Source of the DNA: Zygnema cylindricum
Lineage: Eukaryota; Streptophyta; Zygnematophyceae; Zygnematales; Zygnemataceae
DNA length: 64,000 nt
Assembly (NCBI GenBank): GCA_037447655.1
Contig: JBBHKE010003585.1
Span: forward strand, 196,132 to 260,131
Reading direction: 5' to 3'
Shown: positions 22,185 through 33,228 of the stretch, piece after piece
How positions within the stretch are numbered: position 1 is the stretch's first letter
Layout of the letters: each line of letters opens with the position of its first letter
Notes under the pieces: model-generated
What the model saw: the letters and a program-made list of their open reading frames with translations, nothing else
The model's database searches: none
What the model was told of the DNA's origin: nothing
Position numbers and translations under genes: made by a program

Positions 22185-23649
22185 CATAATGCTCGTTGAA
22201 GTCACGTATAGTGATTGATTTTCATGAAAAAATTGTGCACGATTTACATACATGATAGGTAGTTGTATAATTGAAACTTTAAGAGTTTTAACATGAGTGT
22301 TTGAAACGCGGGCATCGTTGTTGGCTGTAAAAAAATTACAAAAAGGGTTTTTTGAGTCTAACAGATGTATTTATGCTATTTTTTGCGTGTTATTTTAATT
22401 ACTTCTTGTTTTGTACGTCTTTTGTATAGTTTACATGATGAAATGGTGTACAGTTGAAGTTTATGCGCTTATGTTTTGCTCTTTTGTGTCTAGTTCTAGT
22501 TGAGGTTTGTTTTTAGTGTTTGCAGATTATAAATGGAAAGATCACAATTTGACACAATAAGTGTGAACTTTGTATCCCTATGTCGTTTCACCAAAATAGG
22601 TTTCAAGCTCAAAGGTTTTGAATGGTCTCGTATGTCGTTGTGAATAATCTTGGAATCATAACTTTATGTTTCTTTAACAATATTGTAAACCATGTAAGAA
22701 TACACATTATGAATTCTTTTTGGTTCATTTATAACCAGTGTAATTTATCTGAATCACGACACTTCCGTAAAGGTTCGTAGGTTCGCGTTAGAAGATGTAT
22801 AGGTGTTCAGATTATATTCACACTTCAACCAAAATTACCTACAAAATCGCTATATTAGTGTGATTTTGTTTTGCATTCTAAGCATCTCACATACATAGGG
22901 CATCGTTGTATTCACATAGTTGCAAAAAAAAAAAAATAACAAAGATTTGAATCACTTTCAGAATTGAAACATACATAGATTAAATATAGTAGAAAAAAAC
23001 TTTTATAGAGTGCCCATTTAAATAGGTGTTCGCTTCCATTGGCGAATGTCATATAATTTAAATTTGAGCAACCCCACAAACTCTATTTCAACAAATTTGG
23101 ATCTAAGGTGGTGGCCCCATGTCTGTCTCATTTCCATAATCATGATGCCTTATATTCCATAAACAATAATATGCATACTTAAAACTCACACAAAAAACAT
23201 GAGTTTAATGACCGCAAAAATTGACAAAATACAAAACATATACTACGAAAAAGTTTTGATATCGTGCCAATTCACAGTCATCTTTGCATCTTTTTACAAA
23301 TTTCATATAACTTACACATGTGCAATCCTACAAGCTCTATTTCAACAAATTTAAGTCTGAGGTGTTGGCTCCGTGTTTGTTTCACTTCCACACTGTGAAA
23401 GTCTTGTAATCCATAACAAATAACAAGCATCTCTAAGACACAAAAAAAAATCGGAATCATGTATTAAATACACGTCGAAACAGAGCTCATATTGCTTTGG
23501 CTGTTCGGTTAGGCTTGTGACTACTCATTCTTAATTTGAATTATTGATGGTTTTTTCAATTGTACAATTTTTGTTGTGGTCTATTATATTATAATTGAAG
23601 GAAACATGTAAAAAAAAACCCACCTAAATTGAACTTTACCCACTGCGTG
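22185..23649. repeat. Noncoding, with a diverged ~254-bp direct repeat at 23050-23420
   Basis: catataatttaaatttgagcaa (23050) and catataacttacacatgtgcaa (23304) begin two diverged copies that share ctctatttcaacaaattt and a ggt(g/t)gtggc(c/t)cc(a/g)tgt stretch. No coding signal was found between 22185 and 23649. This is the spacer between the transposase and the convergent minus-strand ORF. Confidence 0.65.
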
Positions 23650-24043
23650 TTTCTAATAGTTGACTCCGCGCTTGGCACACTCCAATTTTAGACGCATCTC
23701 CTTGTTTTTCACCTTCATTTCTTCAAGTTTTGATTTCTCTCTCACAAATTGCTACAATACATTCTTCTCTCTCATTTTCTTTCTGTTTTTGTTCCCTTTT
23801 ATGTTTTTTGTCTTTCCGTCGACACAATATGTCGAAAGCTATTCAACGCTCGATCAACTTTGTTTTGGTTTGGTAAGACCTTTGTAACACTTCCATTTTA
23901 TCTTTGTCAGATTGATCAACCTTATTGATAATACCAAAGATTCTTTCTACTAACCCATTCAAAGTATCTTTTCTTTGGGACGAGACATTGTTTTGTTCAT
24001 CCTCAATAACTCCTCTAATTTTTGCTCCCACAAGGTTCGGAAT
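23650..24043 (-). pseudogene. C-terminal piece of a PIF ORF1-like (Myb/SANT) gene, split by the gypsy insertion
   Basis: The minus strand encodes a charged, coiled-coil-like tail with stretches DTLNGLVERIFGIINKVDQS, DKDKMEVLQRSYQTKTKLIE and, after a frame change, REKSKLEEMKVKNKEMRLKL. Coding ends near 23650 and faces the transposase tail-to-tail. The reading stops at 24044, exactly where the gypsy LTR begins. The matching upstream half is proposed at 60706-61640. PIF/Harbinger elements commonly carry a transposase plus a Myb/SANT-like ORF1, hence the assignment, which is inference. Confidence 0.55.
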
Positions 24044-24103
24044 TGTAACATGGTTACAGAATTGAGCACTTTGGAGCAGAGTAGGGAGGGTGCTACAATT
24101 GTA
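24044..24103 (+). repeat. Gypsy G1 5' LTR, first 60 bp
   Basis: TGTAACATGGTTACAG...TGCTACAATTGTA aligns with the start of the 3' LTR at 57666 (TATAACAGAATTACAG...). It is cut by copia B1 and resumes at 30572. Confidence 0.8.
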
Positions 24104-24685
24104 TGTAGAAATTAACGGTCTTTTTAAGTATTTTCTAGGTTTGAACATAAATGAGAAAGAAGCCGAGGTAGTCTACCTCTAACTTCTCTCTCCAACTTCT
24201 CAAACTTGTCGCAGTCACTCAGAAATTGGAGAAGGAGCTAGAGCCATGGCTACCTAGGCTATCCAGAGGTTTACGGGAAAATATATTTTAGTTAGGGGTT
24301 TAATTTACTAAAATATATGTGCCGGCGACAGGTTTTGATCCTGGTACCTGCTTGTCGGTAGACAGCCAACAGCCAGTAGCCTTAGCCGTTAAGTGTAGGA
24401 GTAGTGTTATGTACTATATGGTTTGATAATTAGTTAAACATTTATACGTATGATAGTTCATTTAACTGTAACTGTTTACGGGAGACATATATCCAGTAAA
24501 TGTAAAAGTACGGATTCCGGTACGGATACGAAACGAATACCGCGGATTTATTTCTTTAGTGAAACGAATACCGCGCATGTATTTATTACAGCTACGATTA
24601 AATGTGAATTTAATCGGACGGCGGGAATTAACGCCGAGATCGCGGAAGAGGATTTCGGCGGTTTGTGGTCATTGCCACATCGGAT

Positions 24686-24760
24686 GACACGTGGCAGAAT
24701 GACATTGGATCGCGGCATCTCTGAGGATTAAGGGAGCGAATCCGGACATACCACGTGTCC
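24686..24760 (+). promoter_or_regulatory. Paired G-box/ABRE-like motifs in copia B U3
   Basis: GACACGTGGC and CCACGTGTCC, 65 bp apart, both with a CACGTG core recognised by plant bZIP/bHLH factors. The pair recurs in the B1 3' LTR (30092-30101 and about 30157). Reduced forms occur in B2, B3 and B4 (acacgtggcac, catgtgtcgac). Confidence 0.55.
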
Positions 24761-24937
24761 ACATTTTGGCCATGTCGTACAATGGTCGTACATAAAGTAC
24801 ACCAGAAGCTGTACTTTTGTGTACGAAACTGAAATCTGATTGGTTCCGTACATCAGTAGATAGAGTCTGTGAGAGAGATAGGACTTAGAAAAATTAGAAG
24901 ATAGGACCCTCTCTCCCAGAGAGCTAAAAATACAAAA

Positions 24938-24951
24938 GGTCAACTTTGACC
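24938..24951. promoter_or_regulatory. Conserved palindrome with inverted W-box cores in family B LTRs
   Basis: GGTCAACTTTGACC pairs GGTCAA with TTGACC across two bases. TTGACC is a WRKY-factor W-box core. It is retained or nearly so in the LTRs of B1, B2, B3, B4 and solo B5 (for example 30342, 33007, 47498), always just before a ccataactta(c/t) motif and upstream of the coding start. Function is not shown. Confidence 0.45.
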
Positions 24952-25141
24952 CTCCATAACTTACTGCTCTGTGGAGCGAATTCAGAGATTCTTTTTGCTA
25001 TCGACTCAGGGGAGTCTTCCCTTCACAGGGGTGAAGTTGGTCAGAGTTATTGTCTGCCAGGGTTGTAGTTGTTTTTGCTGAAACACAAAGGGGTCAGTGT
25101 TATCCTAGAGGCTTCTTGGAAGCTGTCCACTCTGAGGACTT

Positions 25142-28100
25142 ATGGAGGTCTCATAGTTTCAGGTTATGGGCCCACCCTCTAAGGTACCAATCTTTAATGG
25201 AACAGGCTTCATATACTGGGAAAGTATGATGATAGGAGCTCTATGCGAAAAAAGGTTTTGGGGGATAGTGAGTGGACGGTTGGGGCGTCCATCAAGTCTT
25301 GGAATTCCTCCAGGGTTTGGAGGAAGCAGATTCACCAAGAAAGAGGATCCACCTTCAACGGAGGAAACAAAAGAAGGAGAGGTGGTGGACAAAGGAAAAG
25401 AGAAGGAGGCGACCACACCAATAGCAACTGGTTCGGCATTCATGTCACCTATTCCGAGGAACGAGGAGAATGATACTGAAACCTGGGACTTCAACAATAT
25501 GGCGGCAAAGCACTTCATCCTACGCCATCTCACTCTAGGACTTGCATGTCCTCATTTGCAGGTAGAAAGGGCATCTGATCTTTGGATGGCTCTCATAGAG
25601 GTGTACCGAAGTGGTACGATTCAGCAACAACAGTTGGCTTATCAGAAAGTTAAGGAGTAGGTATACAAAGGGGGGAAGATATTGAACTTTTGCAATGAGC
25701 TTCCTACACTCTTCATGGAGCTAGAGAGTGCGGGAAAATATTTTAGTGAAAAAGAAAAGGTTAACTGTTTACTGATGAAGTTACCCGTTGAGTTCGAGAA
25801 CATAGTCAATCTTGTGTAGGACTTCCCGGACTCAAGGTGGATATGGAACTCAGTGGTAGGGATGATTCTCGTTCGGGAGAATACGATTGAGATCTGAAGA
25901 GGAGGAAAGAGTGGCCAAGCCTTGGCAACTGCGACTGATTGGAGGAACAAGGATTCCCGGAAACCGGTAAGAAATTATGGTGGGAGGGAGCAGAAAAATC
26001 AGACCGAGGAGTTCGGACTAAGGGCTCCCAAAGGTTTATGTCATTTTTGTATAAAACTTGGGGACTATATGGCAGAGTGCACTAAGCTAACCGAGCTTTG
26101 GTTAAAAGAGGGGCAGACCGGTGGTAACCCGAGAGGAAAGAAAAAGGGACTTGTGACACAAGTACATGAGGCGAAATCCGAGGACGAGGACGATGAGCTC
26201 CTTTTGGATGAGGAGTTGGAGGCGAAAAACGAGGTCAAAATACCACGAAGGCATAAATGTGCTTACGGTGGATTGAAAGGTGAAGCAGGCTAGATTGTAG
26301 ATTCAGGTGCCTCCATGCACATGTGTAAGGATAGGCACCTGTTCACTAAGATAAGAAATATTCCCACCGTAGAGATAGAGTACGGGGATGGAAGGATAGT
26401 CACCACTACTCTTGTAGGATCGGTAGATTTGAAAGTGTTCGTAGAAGGAAAGACATCCATAGTAACATTCTCCGATATATTGTTTATTCCGAAGCTGAAC
26501 AAAACCTCATCTCAACATCCGTATTAGTTGATAAGGGTTTTTTTATTAGCACTAGGGAAGGAGTCTTTACTGCTAGTTTTGAGGAGGATGTCTATTTCAT
26601 TGCTGAGAAAGGTAGCCATGGGATGTTTAGGCTGGTTTTAAGTAATGAAAAGAATAAACGTTATTATGCTGATGTTCATGATATTATGATGTGGCATAAG
26701 AGGCTTGGGCATGTAAATCTAGATAATTTAAGAGAGATGAAAAAGATGGGAGTGGTGGAAGGGATTAAGTTAAGTGAGAATGATAATATAAGTGATTGTA
26801 GTGGATGTGCTCAAGGTAAACCACACAGATTACCCTTTCCTAAAACAGCCACCTATAAGGGAGAAAAAATTCTAGATCTAGTACACACAGATATTTGGGG
26901 ACCGGCTAAAGTGCCCTCACCGGGGGGGAAGAGATTTATGATGACTATCACTAATGATTGGTCTCGGTATTCGCGAGTGTATTTTTTGAAAAACAAGTCC
27001 GAAGCTCAGGATTTTTTTAGACAATATAAAGCATGGAGCGAAAAACTTCATGAAACTCCAATCAAGAGAATAAGGAGTGACAATGGTGGAGAGTATATTT
27101 CTAACCAGTTTGAGGATTTTCTGAGGGAAGATGGGGTCCAACACGAAAAGACAGTTCCAGAAAATCCGGAACAGAATGGGGTAGCTGAAAGGTTAAATAG
27201 AACACTAAGTGAAAGTTCTAGAAGTATGTTGTCAGATAAAAAGATAAGAAAAAGATTTTGGGCAGAAGGAATGAACTGTGCTAATTACCTCAAAATAGAG
27301 TTCTTACTTCAGCTATAAAAGATCAAACACCTTATGAGAGATGGACAGGCCGGAAACCAGACTTATCTCACTTAAAGGTTTTCGGCAGTTAAGTATTCAC
27401 TCTAGATAGAGATCGGTCTAATTGGAAGCTAGATCCTAAAGGAAAACTGGGATACTTATTAGGATATGATGAGGATGTTAAAGGATATAGAGTTTATGAT
27501 CTAAAAAAAAAAGATATAATCTTAGTAAAACATCTAGTTGTTATAGATAAAGGAAAGTCTGTGGATCCCTTCAAATATACAAAGTCAGTAAAAATCAGAT
27601 TTGAGTCAGAAAGTTCCGATGACTTTGAGCTCCCTAACTATCTTGGTTTTACAGAAAATTACATTCTTGCAGTTACAAATCAGACCAAAAAGGACTCGGC
27701 TGTGAAAACTCCAGTAACAACTCTACCCAAAGCGAGAGACGTGGTGGAAATTGATTCGGAATCAAGGGATAGGGGAGAAGCCGAGTTTGTTCGAAAGAAT
27801 CCACAAGAACCATCTATTCCGGCCTCAGATTTTGAGGGGGGGAGGAAAATTAGCAAAAGACTACAAGAAAAACAGGTTAATAACAAGCTAACTAAACTAT
27901 CTCATCAAGATGAACCTCAAACTTATGGAGAGGCGATGACTTGTCCAGAAAGAAATCGGTGGAAGACAGCCATCAATGAGGAGTGGCCTCAATTATGGCA
28001 GCCGATACTTGGGAGCTAGTGGATTGTCCATCTAAACAAAAACTAATCGGTTGTAAGTGGGTATTCAAATTAAAACTGAACCCAGATAACACAATCGAGC

Positions 28101-29497
28101 GCTACAAGGCCCGACTAGTGGCAAAGGGATTTACACAAAATGAGGGAATTGACTACGAGGAAACCTTTGCCCCGGTGGTCAGATTTCCCTCCGTCCGCAT
28201 ACTTCTCAGCTTAGCAGCAGCGGAAGACATGGAAGTGCACTAGATGGACATCAAGACAGCCTTTTTGCATGGAGAATTAGAAGAGGAGATCTTCATGCGA
28301 CAACCCGAAGGGTTTGTGGAGGAAGGAGAGGAGAGTAAGGTATGCCGGCTGATTAAATCTGTTTATGGTTTGAAACAGGCGCCTCGACAGTGGAATAAGA
28401 AGCTTGATGAGTTTCTTACCAGTCTGGGATATATCCGGATCAGCTCAGATCACTGAATCTATGTTTTCGAAGATGAGGAAGGTTTTATATTTATTGCAAT
28501 TTATGTTGATGATTTGCTTGTCTTAAGTAAATCAATGGAAAAAATTAATAAACTGAAAACCGATCATAAGGGGAGATTTGAAATAAAGGATATGGGGGAA
28601 GCAAAATATATTTTGGGAATTCAAGTAGAGAGAGACCGAAAAAGAAAAATTATAAGATTGACTCAAAAGGAAGCAATAGGGAACATGCTTGAAAAATTTC
28701 AGATGGATAAAGCTAATAGTTGTACAACTCCAATGGAGTTGAAGAATGGAAGTGAGGGGAGTGAGGAAGAAGGAGTAATAGTCTTAGACGAGGAATTATC
28801 TCCTGAAGAATAGAAGTTCATGCAAACTATTCCTTACAGGCAAGTAGTGGGAAGTCTAATCTATTTTATAAATTGTACCCGGCCGGATTTAGCTGCAGCT
28901 GTAGGAGTGCTGAGTAGAAGTCTAAATGCTCCCACTAAGAGGGATTAAGAGGCAGCTAAGAGAGTCCTTAGATATTTGATAAGAACTAGGGAACTATGGT
29001 TGCATTTAGGTGGGGAGAATACTGGCATCACTACTTGGAGTGATGCCAGTTATGGTGATGCTCCGATGAGGAGATGCACTTCTGGATATGTATTATATGT
29101 GGGTGATGGGGCTTGTTGTGGGAGTAGCAAACAACAAAAAGTTATTGCTCAGTCCACCATGGAGGCTGAGTATATGGCCTCTTGCTCTACTGTAAAAGAA
29201 TTGATGTGGGTCAAGTCTTTGCTTGGTGAGCTTGGTCACCTTAAGAGTGGTGTGTAGAATTTTTTTTGTGATAATCAGGCAGCATTCGCATTTTCTGCCA
29301 ATCCTAAACATCATTTTAAAGCTAAACACATGGACATTAGACTCAGCTTTGTTATAGAGAAAGTAGAAAACAAAATAATCAACTTAGAGTACCGACCTGA
29401 TAGTGAGATGGTAGCAGATATGATGACCAAACCTGTGCCTTCCCCTAAGCTAATTTTCTGCAAGGAAAAGTGTGGTTTGAAATTAAAGATTGACTAG
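25142..29497 (+). pseudogene. Copia B1 gag-pol, broken
   Basis: The start ATG is in the 5' LTR, with an immediate stop at codon 5 (MEVS*). Domains in order are gag (25166-25900), knuckle region (about 26040), protease DSGASMHMC (26298-26325, active-site Asp kept), GAG-pre-integrase (26690), integrase with D, D, E intact (HTDIWGP, SDNGGEY, VAERLNR; 26886-27195), reverse transcriptase with YVDD (28503-28514) and RNase H (29030-29420). At least ten stops or frameshifts break it. Compared with B2-B4 it keeps the most catalytic residues, but it has no complete frame. Confidence 0.92.
25162..25176 (+). other. PBS of copia B1, half-tRNA-Met type
   Basis: GGTTATGGGCCCACC directly abuts the LTR end (GTTTCA). 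It is identical to the A2 PBS although the LTRs are unrelated over most of their length. It is conserved in B3, and with one change in B2 (33229, first G to C) and B4 (47719, TATAGG). Confidence 0.85.
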
Positions 29498-29510
29498 AAA
29501 ATAAGGGGAG

Positions 29511-30566
29511 TGTAGAAATTAAGGGTCTTTTTAAGTATTTTCTAGGTTTGAACAGAAATAAGAAAGAAGCTGACGTAGTGTACCTCTAAATTCTCTCTCC
29601 AACTTCTCAAACTTCTCGCAGTCACTGAGAAATTGGAGAATGAGCTAGAGCCATGGCTACCTAGGCTATCCAAAGGTTTACGGGAAAATATATTTTAGTT
29701 AGGGGTTTAATTTACTAAAATATATGTGCTGGCGACAGGTTTTGATCCCGGTACCTGCCGACCAGCAGACAGCCAACAGGCGGTAGCCTTAGCTGTTAAG
29801 TCTAGAAGTAGTGTTACGTAATATAGGGTTTGATAATTATATGGACATTTATTCGTAGAATAGTTCATTTAACTGTAATTGTTTACGGGAGACATATATC
29901 CAGTTAATGTAAAAGTATGGATTTCGGTACGGATACGAAACCAATACCGCCGGTTATTTCTTTAGTGAAACGAATACCGCGCATGTATTTATTACGGCTA
30001 CGGTTAAATGTGGATTTAATCGGACGGCCGAAATTAACGCCGAGATCGCGGAAGAGGATTTCGGCAGTTTGTGGTCATCGCCACATCGGATGACACGTGG
30101 CGGAATGACATTGGATCGCGGCATCTCCGAGGATTAAGGGAGCGAATCTGGACATACCACGTGTCGACATTTTGGCCATGTCGTACAATGGTCGTACATA
30201 AAGTACACCGACAGCTGTACTTGTGTGTACGAAACTGAAATCTGATTGGTTCCGTACATCAGTAGATAGAGTCTGTGAGAGAGATAGGACTTAGAAAAAT
30301 TAGGAGATAGGATCCTCTCTCCCAGAGAGCTTCTGTTCAAAAGGTCAACTTTGACCCTCTATAACTTACTGCTCAGGGGAGCAAATTCAGAGATTCTTTT
30401 TGCTATCGACCCAGAGGAGTCTTGTCTTCACAGGGGTGAAGTTGGTCAGAGTTTTTGTCTGCCAGGGTGGCAGTTATTTTTGCTGAAACACAAAGGGGTC
30501 AGGGTTATCCTAGAGGCTTCTTGGAAGCTGTCCACTCTGAGGACTTATGGAGGTCTCAGAGTTTCA
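29511..30566 (+). repeat. 3' LTR of copia B1
   Basis: 1056 bp, TGTAGAAATTAAGGG...GTTTCA, preceded by the purine tract AAAATAAGGGGAG. Small differences from the 5' LTR are scattered along its length, making it visibly older than A2. Confidence 0.93.
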
Positions 30567-30571
30567 TTTTA

Positions 30572-30997
30572 ATGGCAGAGCAACGCAACTCCGATATAAG
30601 ACTAGCGCAGCATAGCAGTCTAGTATAGCAGTAGAGCAGCGTAGCGTAGTAATGCAATATAGCAGTAAAGCAACGCAGCAGATTGTAGATAAGTTTGTGC
30701 TTTGTTAGAATATAGTTTCGATAAGTATCGATTGACCGAGAAGGTCCACGTGTATATAAGTGTAGCACTCGGTTGACGAGCAGCTCGCTAGTATTAATAG
30801 TTCAGCCGGCCTAGTCAAAGGCAAATTTTTTGAAAGTAGACTTCTACAACGAGCATTCAATCTTGTAAACTCCTCTAGATTTGTAAAGTTCAAATTTTCC
30901 TGTGTATGCCTTGTATCACTACTATCTCTATGAGTGAATCCTTCGGAGTATTGCGTTGTGCATTGCCGACGTGGTGTTATCATCTTGTCATTTTTTA
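30572..30997 (+). repeat. Gypsy G1 5' LTR, remainder
   Basis: Starts ATGGCAGAGCAACGC and continues with AGCAG/TAGCAG-rich sequence, then cgattgaccgagaaggtcca and tagtattaatagttcagc blocks. These are all shared with 57735-58171 and 60333-60705. It ends where a PBS-like TGGAATTATAGC (30999-31010) begins. That sequence matches 9 of 12 bases of the initiator-Met PBS TGGTATCAGAGC. Confidence 0.82.
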
Positions 30998-31032
30998 TTG
31001 GAATTATAGCATTTTCCACGTGACTCGACAAC

Positions 31033-32157
31033 ATGGAAGGCCACGCCGTATCCACAGGTGATATGTAGGAGCGAATTCTTCGAGAGTTGGAAAATGTTAG
31101 ATTACAATACGCTCACTTAAGTGACACCGTCGTAACCTTCAAGTCTCGTGTTGGTGAAAGAACTCATGGAAGGGCGGAGAGAGAACTGATGAGGCCTAAG
31201 TTAAGACTTCCCGACGAGTTTGACCCGGCCAGGAACAAAAATCTTGACGCGTGGTTGTTTTCGGTAGCGAATTACCTGGAGAACTTCCCCGGCCTGTTTG
31301 AGCGTGAAAAGGTTTATTACGCATGAGGTTTACTTAAAGAAGTCGTAGGAGCATGGTGGAGAGTAATGGTGGAAAGCGACGAGGTACCCGCTATTTGGAC
31401 CATGTTCGTCAATTCTCTTCGTGACTCGTGACAACCCGTGACCACAGTTAAGGCCTCCAGGGATAGGATTTCGTTGTAGAAACAACGCACTTTTGTTTTG
31501 GAGTACACGCAACGGTTCTTGGAATGCAAGGTCCAAATCCCAACGATGACGGAGGATGAAGCGGTTGATCGATATGTTAAGGGACTCAAGGCGTCTATTC
31601 AGAGGGATGTGGATTAGTGGATCGCGCGGGAAACGACAACTCCTAGTCTCTCGACAATTATCCAGTTTGCGGAACGGACTAATTCGGTAGACTTCACTCT
31701 CCATAAGTCGTACCATTTTGGATCGGGTAGTAGCGGAGAAGGTCAAAGGGATGATGGCCCGACTCCCATTGAGCTCGGAGCGATTAAGGAGGAGAAGGAC
31801 GTGGTCAACACAATTAAGAGGAAGAAGAAGACCACAAAAGCAAAGACCAACGACCTATCCCCCGAGGAGCTCCAACGGAGGAGGCAAAACGGATTGTGCT
31901 TCTTGTGCGGTTCTCCGGACCATATGGCCAGAGAATGCCCAAAACGGAAAGTTCATAAAAAGGGCAAGCTTAATGTCATGAGGTTGGCTGGTGATGGTGG
32001 AGATCCTTTGACCTTTCAAGGCAAGATTGGGGAAAGAGCAGTCAATTTTATGGTGGACTTTGGGGCGTAGGGGAACTTCATCAACGAGAAAACGGCAAAG
32101 AAGTTGAAGCTTCCTCTCATAGTTGTTCCAAATCACCAATCGTTTCAATTGGCCGAT
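31033..32157 (+). pseudogene. Gypsy G1 gag and start of protease, broken
   Basis: The ATG at 31033 is in frame with a coiled-coil-like N-terminus and the gag core (LRLPDEFDPARNKNLDAWLF ... ANYLENFPGLFEREKVYYA, then GLLKEVVGAWW). A CCHC knuckle CFLCGSPDHMAREC lies at 31899-31940. The protease active site reads VDFGA (DSGA expected, Ser to Phe) near 32053, and the protein runs to FQLADGS, where copia B2 interrupts it. In-frame stops occur after 10 codons, after KVYYA and elsewhere. The one-frame layout and gag type fit chromoviruses. Confidence 0.88.
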
Positions 32158-32162
32158 GGGAG

Positions 32163-33228
32163 TGTATAAATTGATGGTTCTTTTAGTATTTTCTAGGTCT
32201 AAAATATAATGTAGAAAAGAAGCCGAGGCAATCTGCCTCTAACTCCTCTCTTCACCTCTCGCACTTGTTGCAGTCACTCAAGGTTGGAAAGGAAGCTAGA
32301 GCCATGGCTGCCTATACTATTAGGAGATTTACGGGAAATAGATAAGTTGATTTACGGATAGGTATTTTATTTACTAAAACAGGATATGTCAAATCCAAGA
32401 TTTTATCTAGGTACCTACCGTCAAATATAACCCCCGGTAGCCGGAAAAAGTATCTAGTAAGTGTAAGACTAGAGTGACATGCTATAGGATTTGTCAAGTA
32501 TTTAAATGTTACCACGTAAGATAATTCATTTAACGGCAACTGTTTTCGGGATACATAGATCCAGTTATGTAAAAGTACGGATTACAGTACGGATAAGAAA
32601 CGAGTACCGCGCATTTGTTTCTTTAAACGAAACAAATACCGCGCAAGTATTTATGACGGCTACGATTGAAATCTGCATTCAATCTGACAGCCGAGAAAAA
32701 TGGCGAGATCGCAGAAGCGAATCTCGGCCGTTTGTGGTCATCGCCACATCCCATGACACGTGGCACAATTACATTTGATCGCGGCATCTCCGGGGATTAC
32801 GGGACCAAATCTGGATATGACATGTGTCGAGATTTAGGCCATGTTGTACAATATTCGTACAGAAAGTACAACGGCAGCTGTACTTTTGTGTACGCCATTG
32901 TCATAAGATTGGTGCCGTACATCAGTAGATAGATTGTTAGAGAGAGATAGGACTTAGAACAATTGGTAGATAGGACCCTCTCTCCCAAAGAGCTTCTATA
33001 CAAAAGGTCAACTTTGACCCTCCATAACTTACAGCTCGAGGAGCAAATTCAGATATTTTTTTTGCTATCGACTTAGGGGAGTCTTGCCTTCAAATGGGTG
33101 AAGGTGGTTAGAGTTTTTGTTTGCCACGGTGGCACTTATTCTTGCTGAAACAGAAAGGGGTCAGGGTTATCCTAGAGGCTTCGTGTGAGCTGCCTATTCA
33201 GAGAACCTATGGAGGTCTCAGAGTTGCA
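32163..33228 (+). repeat. 5' LTR of copia B2
   Basis: Shares the family B architecture: TATTTTCTAGG near the start, gagccatgg block at 32298, decayed tRNA-like module about 32390-32475, acacgtggcac, palindrome near 33007, polyprotein ATG 33209-33211 and terminal GTTGCA. Confidence 0.92.

Larger units (their letters stand above)
24104..25161 (+). repeat. 5' LTR of copia B1
   Basis: 1058 bp, TGTAGAAATTAACGG...GTTTCA. It contains a tRNA-like antisense module (about 24328-24403), a G-box/ABRE-like GACACGTGGC at 24686-24695, CCACGTGTCC at 24751-24760, and the palindrome GGTCAACTTTGACC at 24938-24951. The polyprotein ATG is at 25142-25144. Confidence 0.93.
24104..30566 (+). mobile_element. Copia element B1, family B, degenerate
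   Basis: LTRs are 24104-25161 and 29511-30566, PBS 25162-25176 and PPT 29498-29510. The TSD is ttgta (24099-24103) versus tttta (30567-30571), one mismatch. It is inserted in the gypsy 5' LTR. Family B is homologous to family A across pol, but its LTRs are largely unrelated apart from shared design: TGTAGAAATT start, TATTTTCTAG motif, antisense tRNA-like module, ATG near the LTR end. Confidence 0.95.
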
